This document shows positions 53,961 to 61,898 of a stretch of DNA of 64,000 bases, one piece after another (positions within the stretch are counted from its first letter, which is position 1; every line of letters begins with the position of its first letter). The stretch comes from Candidatus Planktophila lacus (lineage in GTDB: Bacteria; Actinomycetota; Actinomycetes; Nanopelagicales; Nanopelagicaceae): positions 372,001 through 436,000 of the forward strand of contig NZ_CP016783.1 in the NCBI RefSeq assembly GCF_002288385.1, given 5' to 3'. Under the pieces are notes generated by a model. It made no database searches and had not been told where the DNA came from. It worked only from the letters and a program-made list of their open reading frames with translations. The position numbers were made by a program, and so were the translations under genes.

Positions 53961-55061
53961 ATGGCTGATCATTACCAAACACTTGGCGTTGATCGTGGGG
54001 CAAGTTCAGACGAAATTAAAAAGGCTTATCGCAAAATTGCGCGCGAACTGCATCCCGATGTAAATCCTGATCCTGCAGTACAAGATAAATTTAAAGAAGT
54101 AACTGCCGCCTATGAAGTTTTAAGTGATCCGCAGAAACGTCAGTCATATGACATGGGCGGTTCTGGTTTCGGTGGTGGATTTGGTGGCGGTGGATTTAGC
54201 GACATCATGGATGCCTTCTTCGGTGGTGGCGGAAATCGAGGACCGCGTCCACGTATGCGCCAAGGACAAGATGCCTTAATCCGCGTTGAAGTTGATTTAA
54301 ATGAAGCCTGCTTCGGAACTGAACGCGACATCTCGGTAGAAAGCGCAGTCGCCTGTACCAAGTGCAACGGACAGGGTTCTGCCGATGCTTCAGCACCTGC
54401 AATGTGTCAGGTATGTAAGGGTCGCGGCGAAACCCAACAAGTTCAGCGTTCCTTCTTAGGACAAGTTATGACTTCGCGTCCATGTTCTGCATGTCAGGGC
54501 TTTGGCAGCGTTATTCAAAATCCATGTCGCGAATGCGCTGGCGATGGCCGCGTACGCGCTCGTCAAAATATAAACGTCAAAATTCCCGCAGGTGTTGAAA
54601 CCGGCAACCGTATTCAACTAGCCGGTCGTGGTGAAGTCGGAGCCGGTGGCGGACCTGCAGGAGATCTCTACGTTGAAATCGTTGAAGCAGAACACCCATT
54701 CTTAATTCGCGATGGCCACAACCTGCATTTAGCAATCGAAGTTTCATTTGCTGCAGCTTCTCTTGGTACCAAAGTTAAAGTTGAATGTTTAGATGGCGAG
54801 ATCGAAGTAGAAGTTCGCGCCGGAACACAGAGCGGGGCAACGATCCCAGTTCGCGGCAAGGGTATGACCCGCCTGCGCGCTGCAACCCGTGGAGATTTAA
54901 TTGTTCACGTTGAGGTGCAAACTCCACATAAGTTAAATCGCGAACAAGAAGAACTGCTCCGTAAATTTGCAGCAGCCCGTGGTGAAAAGCCTGGCGATGT
55001 AAAGATCAAGGGGCTTGAGCAAGGATTCTTTAGCAAATTTAGAGATGCCTTCGGTCGCTAA
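53961..55061 (+). CDS. dnaJ: Chaperone DnaJ
   Basis: 366 residues. J domain with HPD (31-33), Gly/Phe-rich linker (GGSGFGGGFGGGGF), four CxxCxGxG zinc repeats (CTKCNGQG, CQVCKGRG, CSACQGFG, CRECAGDG) and the C-terminal substrate domains. It delivers unfolded proteins to DnaK. Directly follows hrcA with no gap and overlaps rsmE by 1 nt. Confidence 0.97.
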   Translation: MADHYQTLGVDRGASSDEIKKAYRKIARELHPDVNPDPAVQDKFKEVTAAYEVLSDPQKRQSYDMGGSGFGGGFGGGGFSDIMDAFFGGGGNRGPRPRMRQGQDALIRVEVDLNEACFGTERDISVESAVACTKCNGQGSADASAPAMCQVCKGRGETQQVQRSFLGQVMTSRPCSACQGFGSVIQNPCRECAGDGRVRARQNINVKIPAGVETGNRIQLAGRGEVGAGGGPAGDLYVEIVEAEHPFLIRDGHNLHLAIEVSFAAASLGTKVKVECLDGEIEVEVRAGTQSGATIPVRGKGMTRLRAATRGDLIVHVEVQTPHKLNREQEELLRKFAAARGEKPGDVKIKGLEQGFFSKFRDAFGR

Positions 55062-55780
55062 TGCTTAGCCTCTTCTTCGTCGCCGATCTTCCTACGAAAG
55101 TGGGAAGTACTTACCAATTCGGGGGAGATGAAGCAGCGCACGCAATTCGCGTTCTTCGCACCCAAGTTGGAGATTCACTTGCTTTGTCCAGCGGACAAGG
55201 TGGTTGGTCGGTTGTAAAAGTTTTAACCGTTGGCAAGAAAGATATGACGGTGAAAGTCTTATCGACTGGTTATGAAGATAAGTTGTCTGTTGAACTACAT
55301 GTCGCACAGGCGCTTACCAAGGGCGATCGCATCAAAGAATCTATCGAGTTAAATACTGCAGGCGGCGCCGATGTAATTCTGCTCTGGGCTGCGGCGCGTT
55401 CGATCGGTAAAGGCTCTCCCGATCTAATGCAGAAGTTAGCCACCACTGCGCGCGAAGCCAGTAAACAAACGCGTCGTAATCGAATTCCCTTTGTCATGGG
55501 CGTATTGGATGCCGCAAAGATTGCCGCCGAAATTCCAAATTATGATCTGGTAATTGTTTTGCACGAAGGCGCACAACGTAAATTTACTGAAGTGATTAAA
55601 CCGGGTTCGAAGAAAGTTCTAGTCATCATTGGTCCAGAAGGTGGGCTAACCGATGAGGAAGTCGCGCTCTTTAGCAAAGCTGGTGCGCAAGTTGCACTAC
55701 TAGGGCGCCCAATATTTCGTTCGGCTCATGCCGGAATGGCGGCGCTTTCTGGCTTAAACGCAGCTTTGAGAATTTGGTAA
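55061..55780 (+). CDS. rsmE: 16S rRNA m3U1498 methyltransferase
   Basis: 239 residues. N-terminal PUA-like domain (HAIRVLRTQVGDSLALSSGQ), then the SPOUT knot with VLVIIGPEGGLTDEEV (~190-205) and LLGRPIFRSAHAG, typical of RsmE. It methylates U1498 in 16S rRNA. Starts in the dnaJ stop codon. Confidence 0.95.
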   Translation: MLSLFFVADLPTKVGSTYQFGGDEAAHAIRVLRTQVGDSLALSSGQGGWSVVKVLTVGKKDMTVKVLSTGYEDKLSVELHVAQALTKGDRIKESIELNTAGGADVILLWAAARSIGKGSPDLMQKLATTAREASKQTRRNRIPFVMGVLDAAKIAAEIPNYDLVIVLHEGAQRKFTEVIKPGSKKVLVIIGPEGGLTDEEVALFSKAGAQVALLGRPIFRSAHAGMAALSGLNAALRIW

Positions 55781-55783
55781 AGG

Positions 55784-55789
55784 TATAGT
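55784..55789 (+). promoter_or_regulatory. Leaderless -10 (TATAGT) for the HIT gene
   Basis: TATAGT is followed by CGCGCTC (7 nt) and ATG 55797. No ribosome binding site. Confidence 0.6.
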
Positions 55790-55796
55790 CGCGCTC

Positions 55797-56144
55797 ATGG
55801 CACTTGATCCAAATTGCATCTTCTGCAAAATTATTGAGGGACAGATTCCAGCCGAGATTGTTTATCGCAGTGAGAACGTTGTTGCATTTAACGATTTGAA
55901 TCCGCAGGCACCAACTCATGTGCTTTTGATTCCGACGGTGCATACTGAAAATGCGGCAGGTCTTGCCAAGATGTCACCAACGATTACCGCAGATCTTTTC
56001 ACCGCAGCCGCCCATATCGCCGCCGAGCGCGAGCTAGATGGCTACCGCACCGTCTTTAATACCGGCGCAGATGCTGGGCAGACCGTCTTTCACGCTCATT
56101 TACATCTGCTGGGCGGGCGTGGGCTCGCTTGGCCACCCGGTTAA
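55797..56144 (+). CDS. HIT-family nucleotide hydrolase/transferase
   Basis: 115 residues. CIFCKIIEGQIPAEIVY at the N-terminus, THVLLIPTVHTENA, and the catalytic histidine triad in QTVFHAHLHLLGGR (~96-109). HIT proteins of this type cleave AMP-linked compounds such as adenosine phosphoramidate. Sits between rsmE and phoH as in many actinobacteria, here with its own likely promoter. Confidence 0.95.
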   Translation: MALDPNCIFCKIIEGQIPAEIVYRSENVVAFNDLNPQAPTHVLLIPTVHTENAAGLAKMSPTITADLFTAAAHIAAERELDGYRTVFNTGADAGQTVFHAHLHLLGGRGLAWPPG

Positions 56145-56162
56145 AAGTAGTATCAGCGATAT

Positions 56163-57146
56163 ATGGAACGCACTTTAATAACCGTCCCACCAGCGATTCC
56201 GATGGTCTCACTCATCGGAGCAAACGATGCCAACTTACGAGCGATCGAAGCGGCTTTCCCAAGCGTTAACATCACAGTTCGCAGTAACGAGATAACTCTG
56301 CGCGGACCACATATTGATTGCTTAGCAATTGAAAAGTTATTTGCTGAGATGTCCTTGGTTATTCGCTCTGGACAATCTCTAACAGTTGATGCAGTTGCAC
56401 GCAGTATCGCAATGCTCGGCCAAGAACCTGCGGAAAGCCCTGCCGAAGTCTTATCTTTAAATATCGTCTCTAACCGCGGTCGCACCATCAGACCAAAGAC
56501 GGCAAATCAGAAACACTATGTTGATGCGATCGAAGATAACACCATTACCTTTGGAATCGGCCCTGCCGGTACCGGTAAGACTTATCTAGCAATGGCGAAA
56601 GCGGTTGCCGCTTTGCAAGCGAAGAAGGTAAATCGAATAGTTCTAACGCGCCCAGCGGTTGAAGCCGGTGAGAGTTTAGGTTTTCTACCTGGCACTTTAA
56701 GCGAGAAGATCGATCCGTATCTGCGCCCGCTCTTTGATGCGCTGCACGACATGATCGATGTTGATTCGATTCCGCGCTTGATTCAGACCGGGGTTATCGA
56801 AGTAGCACCGCTGGCTTATATGCGTGGCCGTACCTTAAATGATTCATTTATTATCTTGGATGAAGCACAGAACACCACACCTGAGCAGATGAAGATGTTC
56901 TTAACGCGTTTAGGTTTTGGTTCCAAGATGGTCGTGACGGGCGATGTGACACAGATCGATCTTCCAAATGGAGCAAAGTCAGGGCTTCGCGTCATCACCG
57001 ATATCTTGCAAGATATTGATGACATCGCATTTATGGAGTTAACTGCAGAAGATGTGGTTCGCCACCGCTTGATCGGCGATATCGTCAAGGCTTACGAGAA
57101 ATTTGATGCGGCAAAAGCTGCACCTCGTAATATCCGAAACTCCTAA
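56163..57146 (+). CDS. phoH: PhoH-family ATPase
   Basis: 327 residues. N-terminal KH-like part, then the ATPase with Walker A GPAGTGKTYLAMAKAV (~139-154), Walker B FIILDEAQN (~227-235) and GDVTQIDLP. Probably an RNA-acting ATPase or helicase working with YbeY, encoded 13 nt downstream. TAGTAT ends 9 nt before the ATG, slightly too far for the leaderless pattern. Confidence 0.94.
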   Translation: MERTLITVPPAIPMVSLIGANDANLRAIEAAFPSVNITVRSNEITLRGPHIDCLAIEKLFAEMSLVIRSGQSLTVDAVARSIAMLGQEPAESPAEVLSLNIVSNRGRTIRPKTANQKHYVDAIEDNTITFGIGPAGTGKTYLAMAKAVAALQAKKVNRIVLTRPAVEAGESLGFLPGTLSEKIDPYLRPLFDALHDMIDVDSIPRLIQTGVIEVAPLAYMRGRTLNDSFIILDEAQNTTPEQMKMFLTRLGFGSKMVVTGDVTQIDLPNGAKSGLRVITDILQDIDDIAFMELTAEDVVRHRLIGDIVKAYEKFDAAKAAPRNIRNS

Positions 57147-57159
57147 TTTAAAACCACTT

Positions 57160-57597
57160 ATGACTATAGAAATCACCAATAAATCTGGCGAACTCGTGCC
57201 CGCAGATCAAGTGCGTACCTTGCTTGGCCACAGCCTGGTGCAGTTAAAGCTAAACCCAGAATGCGAAGTTAACTTAGTTTTTGTAGATGAAAACGAGATG
57301 ACTGAACTACATATTAAATGGATGGATGAACCAGGTCCTACCGATGTTCTCTCATTTCCTATGGATATGCCGGCAGCGCCAGGCGATGCGGTGACGCTCG
57401 GAGATATTGTGATTGCGCCAACTGTGGCAGCGCGCCAAGCAGCAACTGCTGGACACTCGGCCGAACACGAGATCTATATCTTGGCCGCGCACGGCTTGCT
57501 ACATATCTTGGGTTACGACCATGCCAATAAGGAAGATGAAAAAGTTATGTTCGCCCTACAAGAAGATCTAGTTAAGAATTGGCAGGCAAGTGCATGA
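57160..57597 (+). CDS. ybeY: Endoribonuclease YbeY
   Basis: 145 residues from ATG 57160; a longer frame back to 57103 lies inside phoH and is rejected. The zinc-binding motif is HGLLHILGYDHANKEDEKVM (H-x3-H-x5-H, near the C-terminus), and DEPGPTDVLSFPM is the usual central strand. It acts in 16S rRNA 3'-end maturation and ribosome quality control. Overlaps the next gene by 4 bp. Confidence 0.95.
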   Translation: MTIEITNKSGELVPADQVRTLLGHSLVQLKLNPECEVNLVFVDENEMTELHIKWMDEPGPTDVLSFPMDMPAAPGDAVTLGDIVIAPTVAARQAATAGHSAEHEIYILAAHGLLHILGYDHANKEDEKVMFALQEDLVKNWQASA

Positions 57598-58874
57598 ATG
57601 CGGTAAATATCAGCGCCATCGTTGCTCTAATTGCATTTGCCGGCTTTCTCGCCGCATCTGAATCAGCGCTGACTTCAATTTCACGCATCTTGATTGAAGA
57701 ACTAGAAAGCAAGCGCGGGGGACACCTTCTAAAGAAGTACTCACAACATCCTTCGCGCTATTTAAATGTTCTGTTGCTTGTTCGCAAGATCTGCGAATTT
57801 TCTGCAGCCGCGCTTCTAGCAGTTGCGCTCTTGCGCGAATATTCATCTGCACAAGCGATGATCGCAACTGTTGTCATCATGGTTGTTCTCTCATATGTGG
57901 TCGTCGGCGTTGGTCCACGCACCTTGGGTCGCCAGCAACCACATAAATGGGCGCGCGCCGGAATATCTGTTGCCTACTTCTTGGCCTTTATCTTGGGTCC
58001 AGTAACAAACTTGCTCATTGCGATCGGTAACGCGATAACTCCAGGTAAGGGTTTTCGTGGTGGTCCATTTACCAATGAAGCAGAGCTTCGCGATCTAGTA
58101 GATCAAGCGCACGAGCGCGGTTTAGTGGAATCAGATGAGCACGAGATGATCCACTCGGTATTTGAACTCGGCGATACCTTGGTGCGCGAACTCATGGTTC
58201 ACCGCACAGATATGGTCTGGATTGAAGGCGATAAGACTCTGCGCCAAGCGCTCTCACTTGCCCTTCGCAGCGGTTATTCACGCGTTCCTGTCGTCGGTGA
58301 AAACCTCGACAAGATTATTGGCATTGCCTACGTTAAAGATTTAGCAAAGCGTGCACTCGATCACCATGAAGCAGAGACCACTGAAAAAGTTGAGCAACAT
58401 ATGCGCCCAGCCGTCTTTGTTCCCGAGATCAAGATCGCGGCTGAACTTCTGAAAGAGATGCAGCGCGATCAGATCCACTTGGCGATTGTGGTTGACGAGT
58501 ACGGCGGTACCGCCGGAATCATCACGATCGAAGACATTATTGAAGAGATCGTCGGTGAGATCACCGATGAATTCGATGATGGCGATGAAGCATTTACTTG
58601 GATCAATGAAGATAAGGCGCGCGCGAAGGCAACGCTACATATTGAAGATCTAGCCGATGAGTTAAAGATCGAGATCGATAAAGAAGACTTTGAAGATGTC
58701 GACACTATTGGTGGCTTGATGGCACAGAAGCTCGGGCGAGTTCCGATCGCGGGCAGCACAATTTCTATGCTGGGTTGGTCGATTACATCTGAGCGTCCAG
58801 TTGGTCGCCGTCGTAAAATAAGTTCGGTAATAATTGAGCGAGTTAAAAATGGCGAGGTTGATGAACATGAGTAA
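57594..58874 (+). CDS. HlyC/CorC (CNNM-like) transporter family protein
   Basis: 426 residues from ATG 57594 (ATGA overlap with ybeY). N-terminal DUF21 domain with about four hydrophobic segments (ISAIVALIAFAGFLAASESA), then two CBS domains (~200-320; RVPVVGENLDKIIGIAYVKD, DQIHLAIVVDEYGGTAGIIT) and a C-terminal CorC_HlyC domain. Members export or sense Mg2+/Co2+; the exact ion is not shown. Standard position after ybeY. Confidence 0.93.
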   Translation: MNAVNISAIVALIAFAGFLAASESALTSISRILIEELESKRGGHLLKKYSQHPSRYLNVLLLVRKICEFSAAALLAVALLREYSSAQAMIATVVIMVVLSYVVVGVGPRTLGRQQPHKWARAGISVAYFLAFILGPVTNLLIAIGNAITPGKGFRGGPFTNEAELRDLVDQAHERGLVESDEHEMIHSVFELGDTLVRELMVHRTDMVWIEGDKTLRQALSLALRSGYSRVPVVGENLDKIIGIAYVKDLAKRALDHHEAETTEKVEQHMRPAVFVPEIKIAAELLKEMQRDQIHLAIVVDEYGGTAGIITIEDIIEEIVGEITDEFDDGDEAFTWINEDKARAKATLHIEDLADELKIEIDKEDFEDVDTIGGLMAQKLGRVPIAGSTISMLGWSITSERPVGRRRKISSVIIERVKNGEVDEHE

Positions 58875-59205
58875 TTCAGATTCAACTAACCTCTTTGAAA
58901 ATCCAGAAGATCAAAAGTTAGCAACTCTTGCTACATCAACTTTGGCACGCTCTGGTGCTAAACAAGCTGCCGCTCTGCGCGATTCAACAGGGCGTACCTA
59001 TGTTGCAATAAATGTGGCATCACCTGAATTAACTCTCGATGCAGTTGAAGCGGTATTTGTTGTCGCCTTGGCATCACAGATTTCTGGAATTGAAGGCGTT
59101 GTCTATGCAGGTTTGCCCGATGCCAAAGTTGCGGTAATCAAGGAACACTCAGCGCAAGCAACGCTCTTTCATATCGATGCAAGTGGAAGTGTGACAAGGG
59201 CGTAA
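58867..59205 (+). CDS. Cytidine deaminase-like fold protein lacking zinc motifs
   Basis: 112 residues from ATG 58867 (114 if ATG 58861). Contains LATLATSTLARSGAKQAAALRD, GRTYVAINVASPELTLDAVE and VFVVALASQISGIEGVVYA. The arrangement looks like the small cytidine-deaminase-like protein that follows the CorC gene in actinobacteria, but no HAE or PCxxC zinc motif is present, so deaminase activity is not expected. Overlaps the CorC gene by 8 bp. Confidence 0.75.
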   Translation: MSNSDSTNLFENPEDQKLATLATSTLARSGAKQAAALRDSTGRTYVAINVASPELTLDAVEAVFVVALASQISGIEGVVYAGLPDAKVAVIKEHSAQATLFHIDASGSVTRA

Positions 59206-59208
59206 GAT
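59203..59208 (+). promoter_or_regulatory. Leaderless -10 (TAAGAT) built on the preceding stop codon
   Basis: The TAA stop of the deaminase-like gene (59203-59205) plus GAT makes TAAGAT, followed by AGCCCA (6 nt) and ATG 59215 of the FAH-family gene. Confidence 0.5.
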
Positions 59209-59214
59209 AGCCCA

Positions 59215-60003
59215 ATGCGTATTGTTCGCTTCTCACCAGGTCCTGAATCAGGTTTAGGTACCGACCCGTTATTCGGCATCCTCGAAGATGACAATCAGAT
59301 CAGCGTTATCTCAGGCGATCCGATCTATCACGGCGTTACCAAGACAGCGGCAAAGGTCGAGCTAACTAAGGTTCGCCTGCTTGCTCCAGTTATTCCGCGC
59401 AGCAAGATCGTTGCCGTCGGAAAGAACTACGCCGATCATGCAAAAGAGATGGGCTCAGAAGTTCCGAAAGAACCAATCATCTTCTTGAAACCTAATACCT
59501 CTGTCATTGGCCCGGGCGACACCATTGTTTGGCCCGCTATGGCGCCAACAATTGATTACGAAGCAGAGCTAGCAGTTGTTATCGGTCGCGTCTGTAAAGA
59601 TGTGCCAAAAGAGCGCGTACATGAAGTTATTTATGGTTACACCTTGGCCAATGATGTTACCTGCCGCGAACTTCAGAAGAGCGATGGCCAATGGGCGCGC
59701 GCTAAAGGTTTTGATACCTTCTGCCCAATCGGACCTTGGATTGAAACTGATTTTGTTCCTGGCACGCAAAGAATTTTCTCTAAGGTAAATGATGAAATCC
59801 GCCAAGATGCAACCTTGGATCAGATGATCTTTAGCGTTGCCGATATCGTGGTCTTTGTTTCACAGGTCATGACCCTTTTGCCGGGCGATGTAATCATCAC
59901 TGGAACCCCAGCAGGAATTGGACCGCTCATCGAACGTGGCAACGTCGTTGTCGGAATCGATGGACTTGGCCAACTAGCAAATAAGGTGAGTGCAAAACCG
60001 TGA
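59215..60003 (+). CDS. Fumarylacetoacetate hydrolase family protein
   Basis: 262 residues. KIVAVGKNYADHAKEM (~63-78), FLKPNTSVIGPGDTIVWP, the metal-binding acidic set in IDYEAELAVVIGR (~104-116) and GDVIITGTPAGIGP (~225-238). FAH-fold enzymes hydrolyse or decarboxylate beta-keto acids such as acylpyruvates or oxaloacetate; the substrate is not readable. It overlaps gltX by 4 bp (GTGA). Usual neighbours such as era or recO are not at this spot. Confidence 0.9.
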   Translation: MRIVRFSPGPESGLGTDPLFGILEDDNQISVISGDPIYHGVTKTAAKVELTKVRLLAPVIPRSKIVAVGKNYADHAKEMGSEVPKEPIIFLKPNTSVIGPGDTIVWPAMAPTIDYEAELAVVIGRVCKDVPKERVHEVIYGYTLANDVTCRELQKSDGQWARAKGFDTFCPIGPWIETDFVPGTQRIFSKVNDEIRQDATLDQMIFSVADIVVFVSQVMTLLPGDVIITGTPAGIGPLIERGNVVVGIDGLGQLANKVSAKP

Positions 60004-61472
60004 GTACTAATACAACTGTTAAAAAGGTAAAAGTACGTTTCGCACCTTCACCAACTGGCGACCTACACGTCGGAAATATCCGTACCGCCCTTTTTGATTG
60101 GGCTTACGCACGCCACACAGGTGGCACATTCTTATTCCGTATTGAAGATACCGATACAACTCGCGTTACCGATGAATATATCCAAGCAGCGATCGATACT
60201 CTGAAATGGCTCGGCTTGAATTGGGATGAGGGTCCAGAAGTCGGTGGCGAAAATGGCCCTTACTTACAATCGCAGCGTTTAGATATCTACGCACACTGGG
60301 CGCAGAAGTTTCTTGATCAGAAAGATGCTTACCACTGCTACTGCTCACCAGATGAGTTAGAGGCTGTGCGTGAGGCACAACGCGCTGCAAATGTGGCACC
60401 TGGTTACAACGGCCACTGTCGCGAGCTAACTGCTGATCAAATCGCAGCGTATAAGGCGCAGGGTCGCGAAGCAGTTGTCCGTATGCGCATGCCTGATGGC
60501 TCAACGACATTTACCGACGAGATCCGCGGCGACGTTACCTTCGATCATAAATTCGTACCTGACTTCGTTCTAGTTCGCGCCGATGGTTCACCGCTCTACA
60601 CGCTGGCTGTTGCCGTCGATGATGTTTTGATGAAGGTCACCCACGTACTGCGCGGAGAAGATCTCCTCTCCTCAACGCCACGACAGATCCGCGTTTATCA
60701 GGCGATGGGCGTTGCTATTGAAGATTACCCAGTCTTTGCCCACTTGCCATTCGTTATGGGACAGGACAATGCCAAGTTGTCTAAGCGCAACGGTGAGGTT
60801 TCGATCGCTTGGTATCGCGAACAAGGTTATTTGCCAGAGGCGATCTGTAATTACCTAGCGCTGCTTGGTTGGTCACCTGGAGATGATCGCGAGAATGTCA
60901 CGATGGCTGAACTCTGCGAACTCTTTACCGTAGATAAGGTGCATTCATCACCTGCACGTTTTGACATGAAGAAGTTGGAAGCGATCAACGGCGACAAAAT
61001 TCGTGCGCTAACCCTTGATGAATTCCTTAAGTGGTCGCTGCCATTCTTAACTAAGGCAAATGTGATCACCGGAAGCGATTCTGAGATCGCACTTGTTAAG
61101 CAGGCGCTGCCGCTTATTCAAGAGCGCATCGTTAAGTTGGATGAAGTTCCTGCGATGTTGCGCTTCTTATTTGTTAAGGATTTCAAAGTTGAGGAAGCAT
61201 CGCTTTCAAAGGTTACCGATAGCGCATCAAAGGACGTGTTAAAGCGTTCACTTGCTGAGCTAACACCGCTTACAACTTGGAACCACGAGAGCATCGAAGC
61301 CGCACTTCGCACATCACTTATTGAAGAGATGGGGCTTAAGCCACGCATTGCATTCGGTGCAGTTCGTATCGCAACAACCGGCAGCACCATTTCACCACCG
61401 CTCTTTGAGTCGATGGAGTTGCTCGGAAAAGATGCGTCGCTGGCTCGAATTTCAGCGGCGATAGCGCTTTAA
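60000..61472 (+). CDS. gltX: Glutamyl-tRNA synthetase
   Basis: 490 residues. HIGH-type motif FAPSPTGDLHVGNIRTALF (~13-31), zinc-like CYCS...HC region (~112-140) and KMSKS-type motif NAKLSKRNGEV (~257-267), then the anticodon-binding domain. It charges tRNA-Glu and, in bacteria lacking GlnRS, also tRNA-Gln. The GTG start overlaps the FAH stop. tRNA-Gln and tRNA-Glu genes follow directly. Confidence 0.97.
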   Translation: MSTNTTVKKVKVRFAPSPTGDLHVGNIRTALFDWAYARHTGGTFLFRIEDTDTTRVTDEYIQAAIDTLKWLGLNWDEGPEVGGENGPYLQSQRLDIYAHWAQKFLDQKDAYHCYCSPDELEAVREAQRAANVAPGYNGHCRELTADQIAAYKAQGREAVVRMRMPDGSTTFTDEIRGDVTFDHKFVPDFVLVRADGSPLYTLAVAVDDVLMKVTHVLRGEDLLSSTPRQIRVYQAMGVAIEDYPVFAHLPFVMGQDNAKLSKRNGEVSIAWYREQGYLPEAICNYLALLGWSPGDDRENVTMAELCELFTVDKVHSSPARFDMKKLEAINGDKIRALTLDEFLKWSLPFLTKANVITGSDSEIALVKQALPLIQERIVKLDEVPAMLRFLFVKDFKVEEASLSKVTDSASKDVLKRSLAELTPLTTWNHESIEAALRTSLIEEMGLKPRIAFGAVRIATTGSTISPPLFESMELLGKDASLARISAAIAL

Positions 61473-61477
61473 TTTTT

Positions 61478-61493
61478 GGGGTATTCTTACCCC
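61478..61493 (+). promoter_or_regulatory. GGGGTA-TTCT-TACCCC hairpin between gltX and tRNA-Gln
   Basis: A 6-bp perfect stem with a 4-nt loop, 8 nt before the tRNA. Its arm repeats the acceptor-stem sequence of tRNA-Gln (TGGGGTA/TACCCCA). TATTCT within it (61482-61487) could also be a -10 for the tRNA. It may be a processing, attenuation or promoter element. Confidence 0.4.
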
Positions 61494-61501
61494 TGTTGTA
61501 A

Positions 61502-61573
61502 TGGGGTATGGGGTAATTGGCAGCCCTGCTGATTCTGGTTCAGTAAGTCTAGGTTCGAGTCCTGGTACCCCAG
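61502..61573 (+). tRNA. tRNA-Gln (CTG)
   Basis: 72-nt cloverleaf: acceptor TGGGGTA/TACCCCA with discriminator G, anticodon stem GCTGA/TCAGT around TTCTGGT (anticodon CTG), T arm CTAGGTTCGAGTCCTGG. The U1-A72 pair is typical for tRNA-Gln. CCA is not encoded. Confidence 0.93.
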
Positions 61574-61621
61574 CGCAGTACCCAAGCACCACCGCAATAA
61601 AGAGCAGTAAAAATGTACTAG

Positions 61622-61694
61622 GGCCCCGTCGTCTAGCGGCCTAGGACTCTGGCTTCTCAAGTCAGCTACGAGGGTTCGAATCCCTTCGGGGCTA
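61622..61694 (+). tRNA. tRNA-Glu (CTC)
   Basis: 73-nt cloverleaf: acceptor GGCCCCG/CGGGGCT (one G-U) with discriminator A, anticodon stem CTGGC/GTCAG around TTCTCAA (anticodon CTC), T arm GAGGGTTCGAATCCCTT. CCA is not encoded. Confidence 0.94.
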
Positions 61695-61706
61695 CAAATC
61701 GTGCAT

Positions 61707-61746
61707 AGCGCTTACAGAATTTAACTTTTTGTAAGCGCTTTGTTCA
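61707..61746 (+). terminator. Rho-independent terminator after the tRNA pair
   Basis: Arms AGCGCTTACA (61707-61716) and TGTAAGCGCT (61730-61739) around a 13-nt A/T-rich loop, followed by a weak T-rich tail (TTGTTCATTT). It closes the gltX-tRNA transcript. Confidence 0.65.
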
Positions 61747-61795
61747 TTTACGAAGTTTCTTATTCTTCTCTAATTTTCTCACTCTACACAGCTCG

Positions 61796-61803
61796 TTCAC
61801 AGG
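61796..61803 (+). promoter_or_regulatory. Possible phosphate-response box upstream of the PhoX-like gene
   Basis: GTTCACAGGTTC (61795-61806) contains TTCACAGG, which resembles half-sites bound by actinobacterial PhoP/PhoR regulators. It lies ~100 nt before the start codon in the 204-nt gap 61695-61898, which holds no gene apart from the terminator at its left end. Evidence is weak: only one clear half-site. Confidence 0.25.
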
Positions 61804-61898
61804 TTCTTTATTTCAAAAGACCCTGTTATTCATAATCAAAAGATTAGATCTCCACGTTGTAACCCACAACTAACTAAATTCTAACGAGGAGAATTAAA

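Noticed and set aside
57103-57159. Longer ybeY start inside phoH
   Set aside because: The YbeY family begins near MTIEI; the extra residues are out-of-frame phoH sequence.
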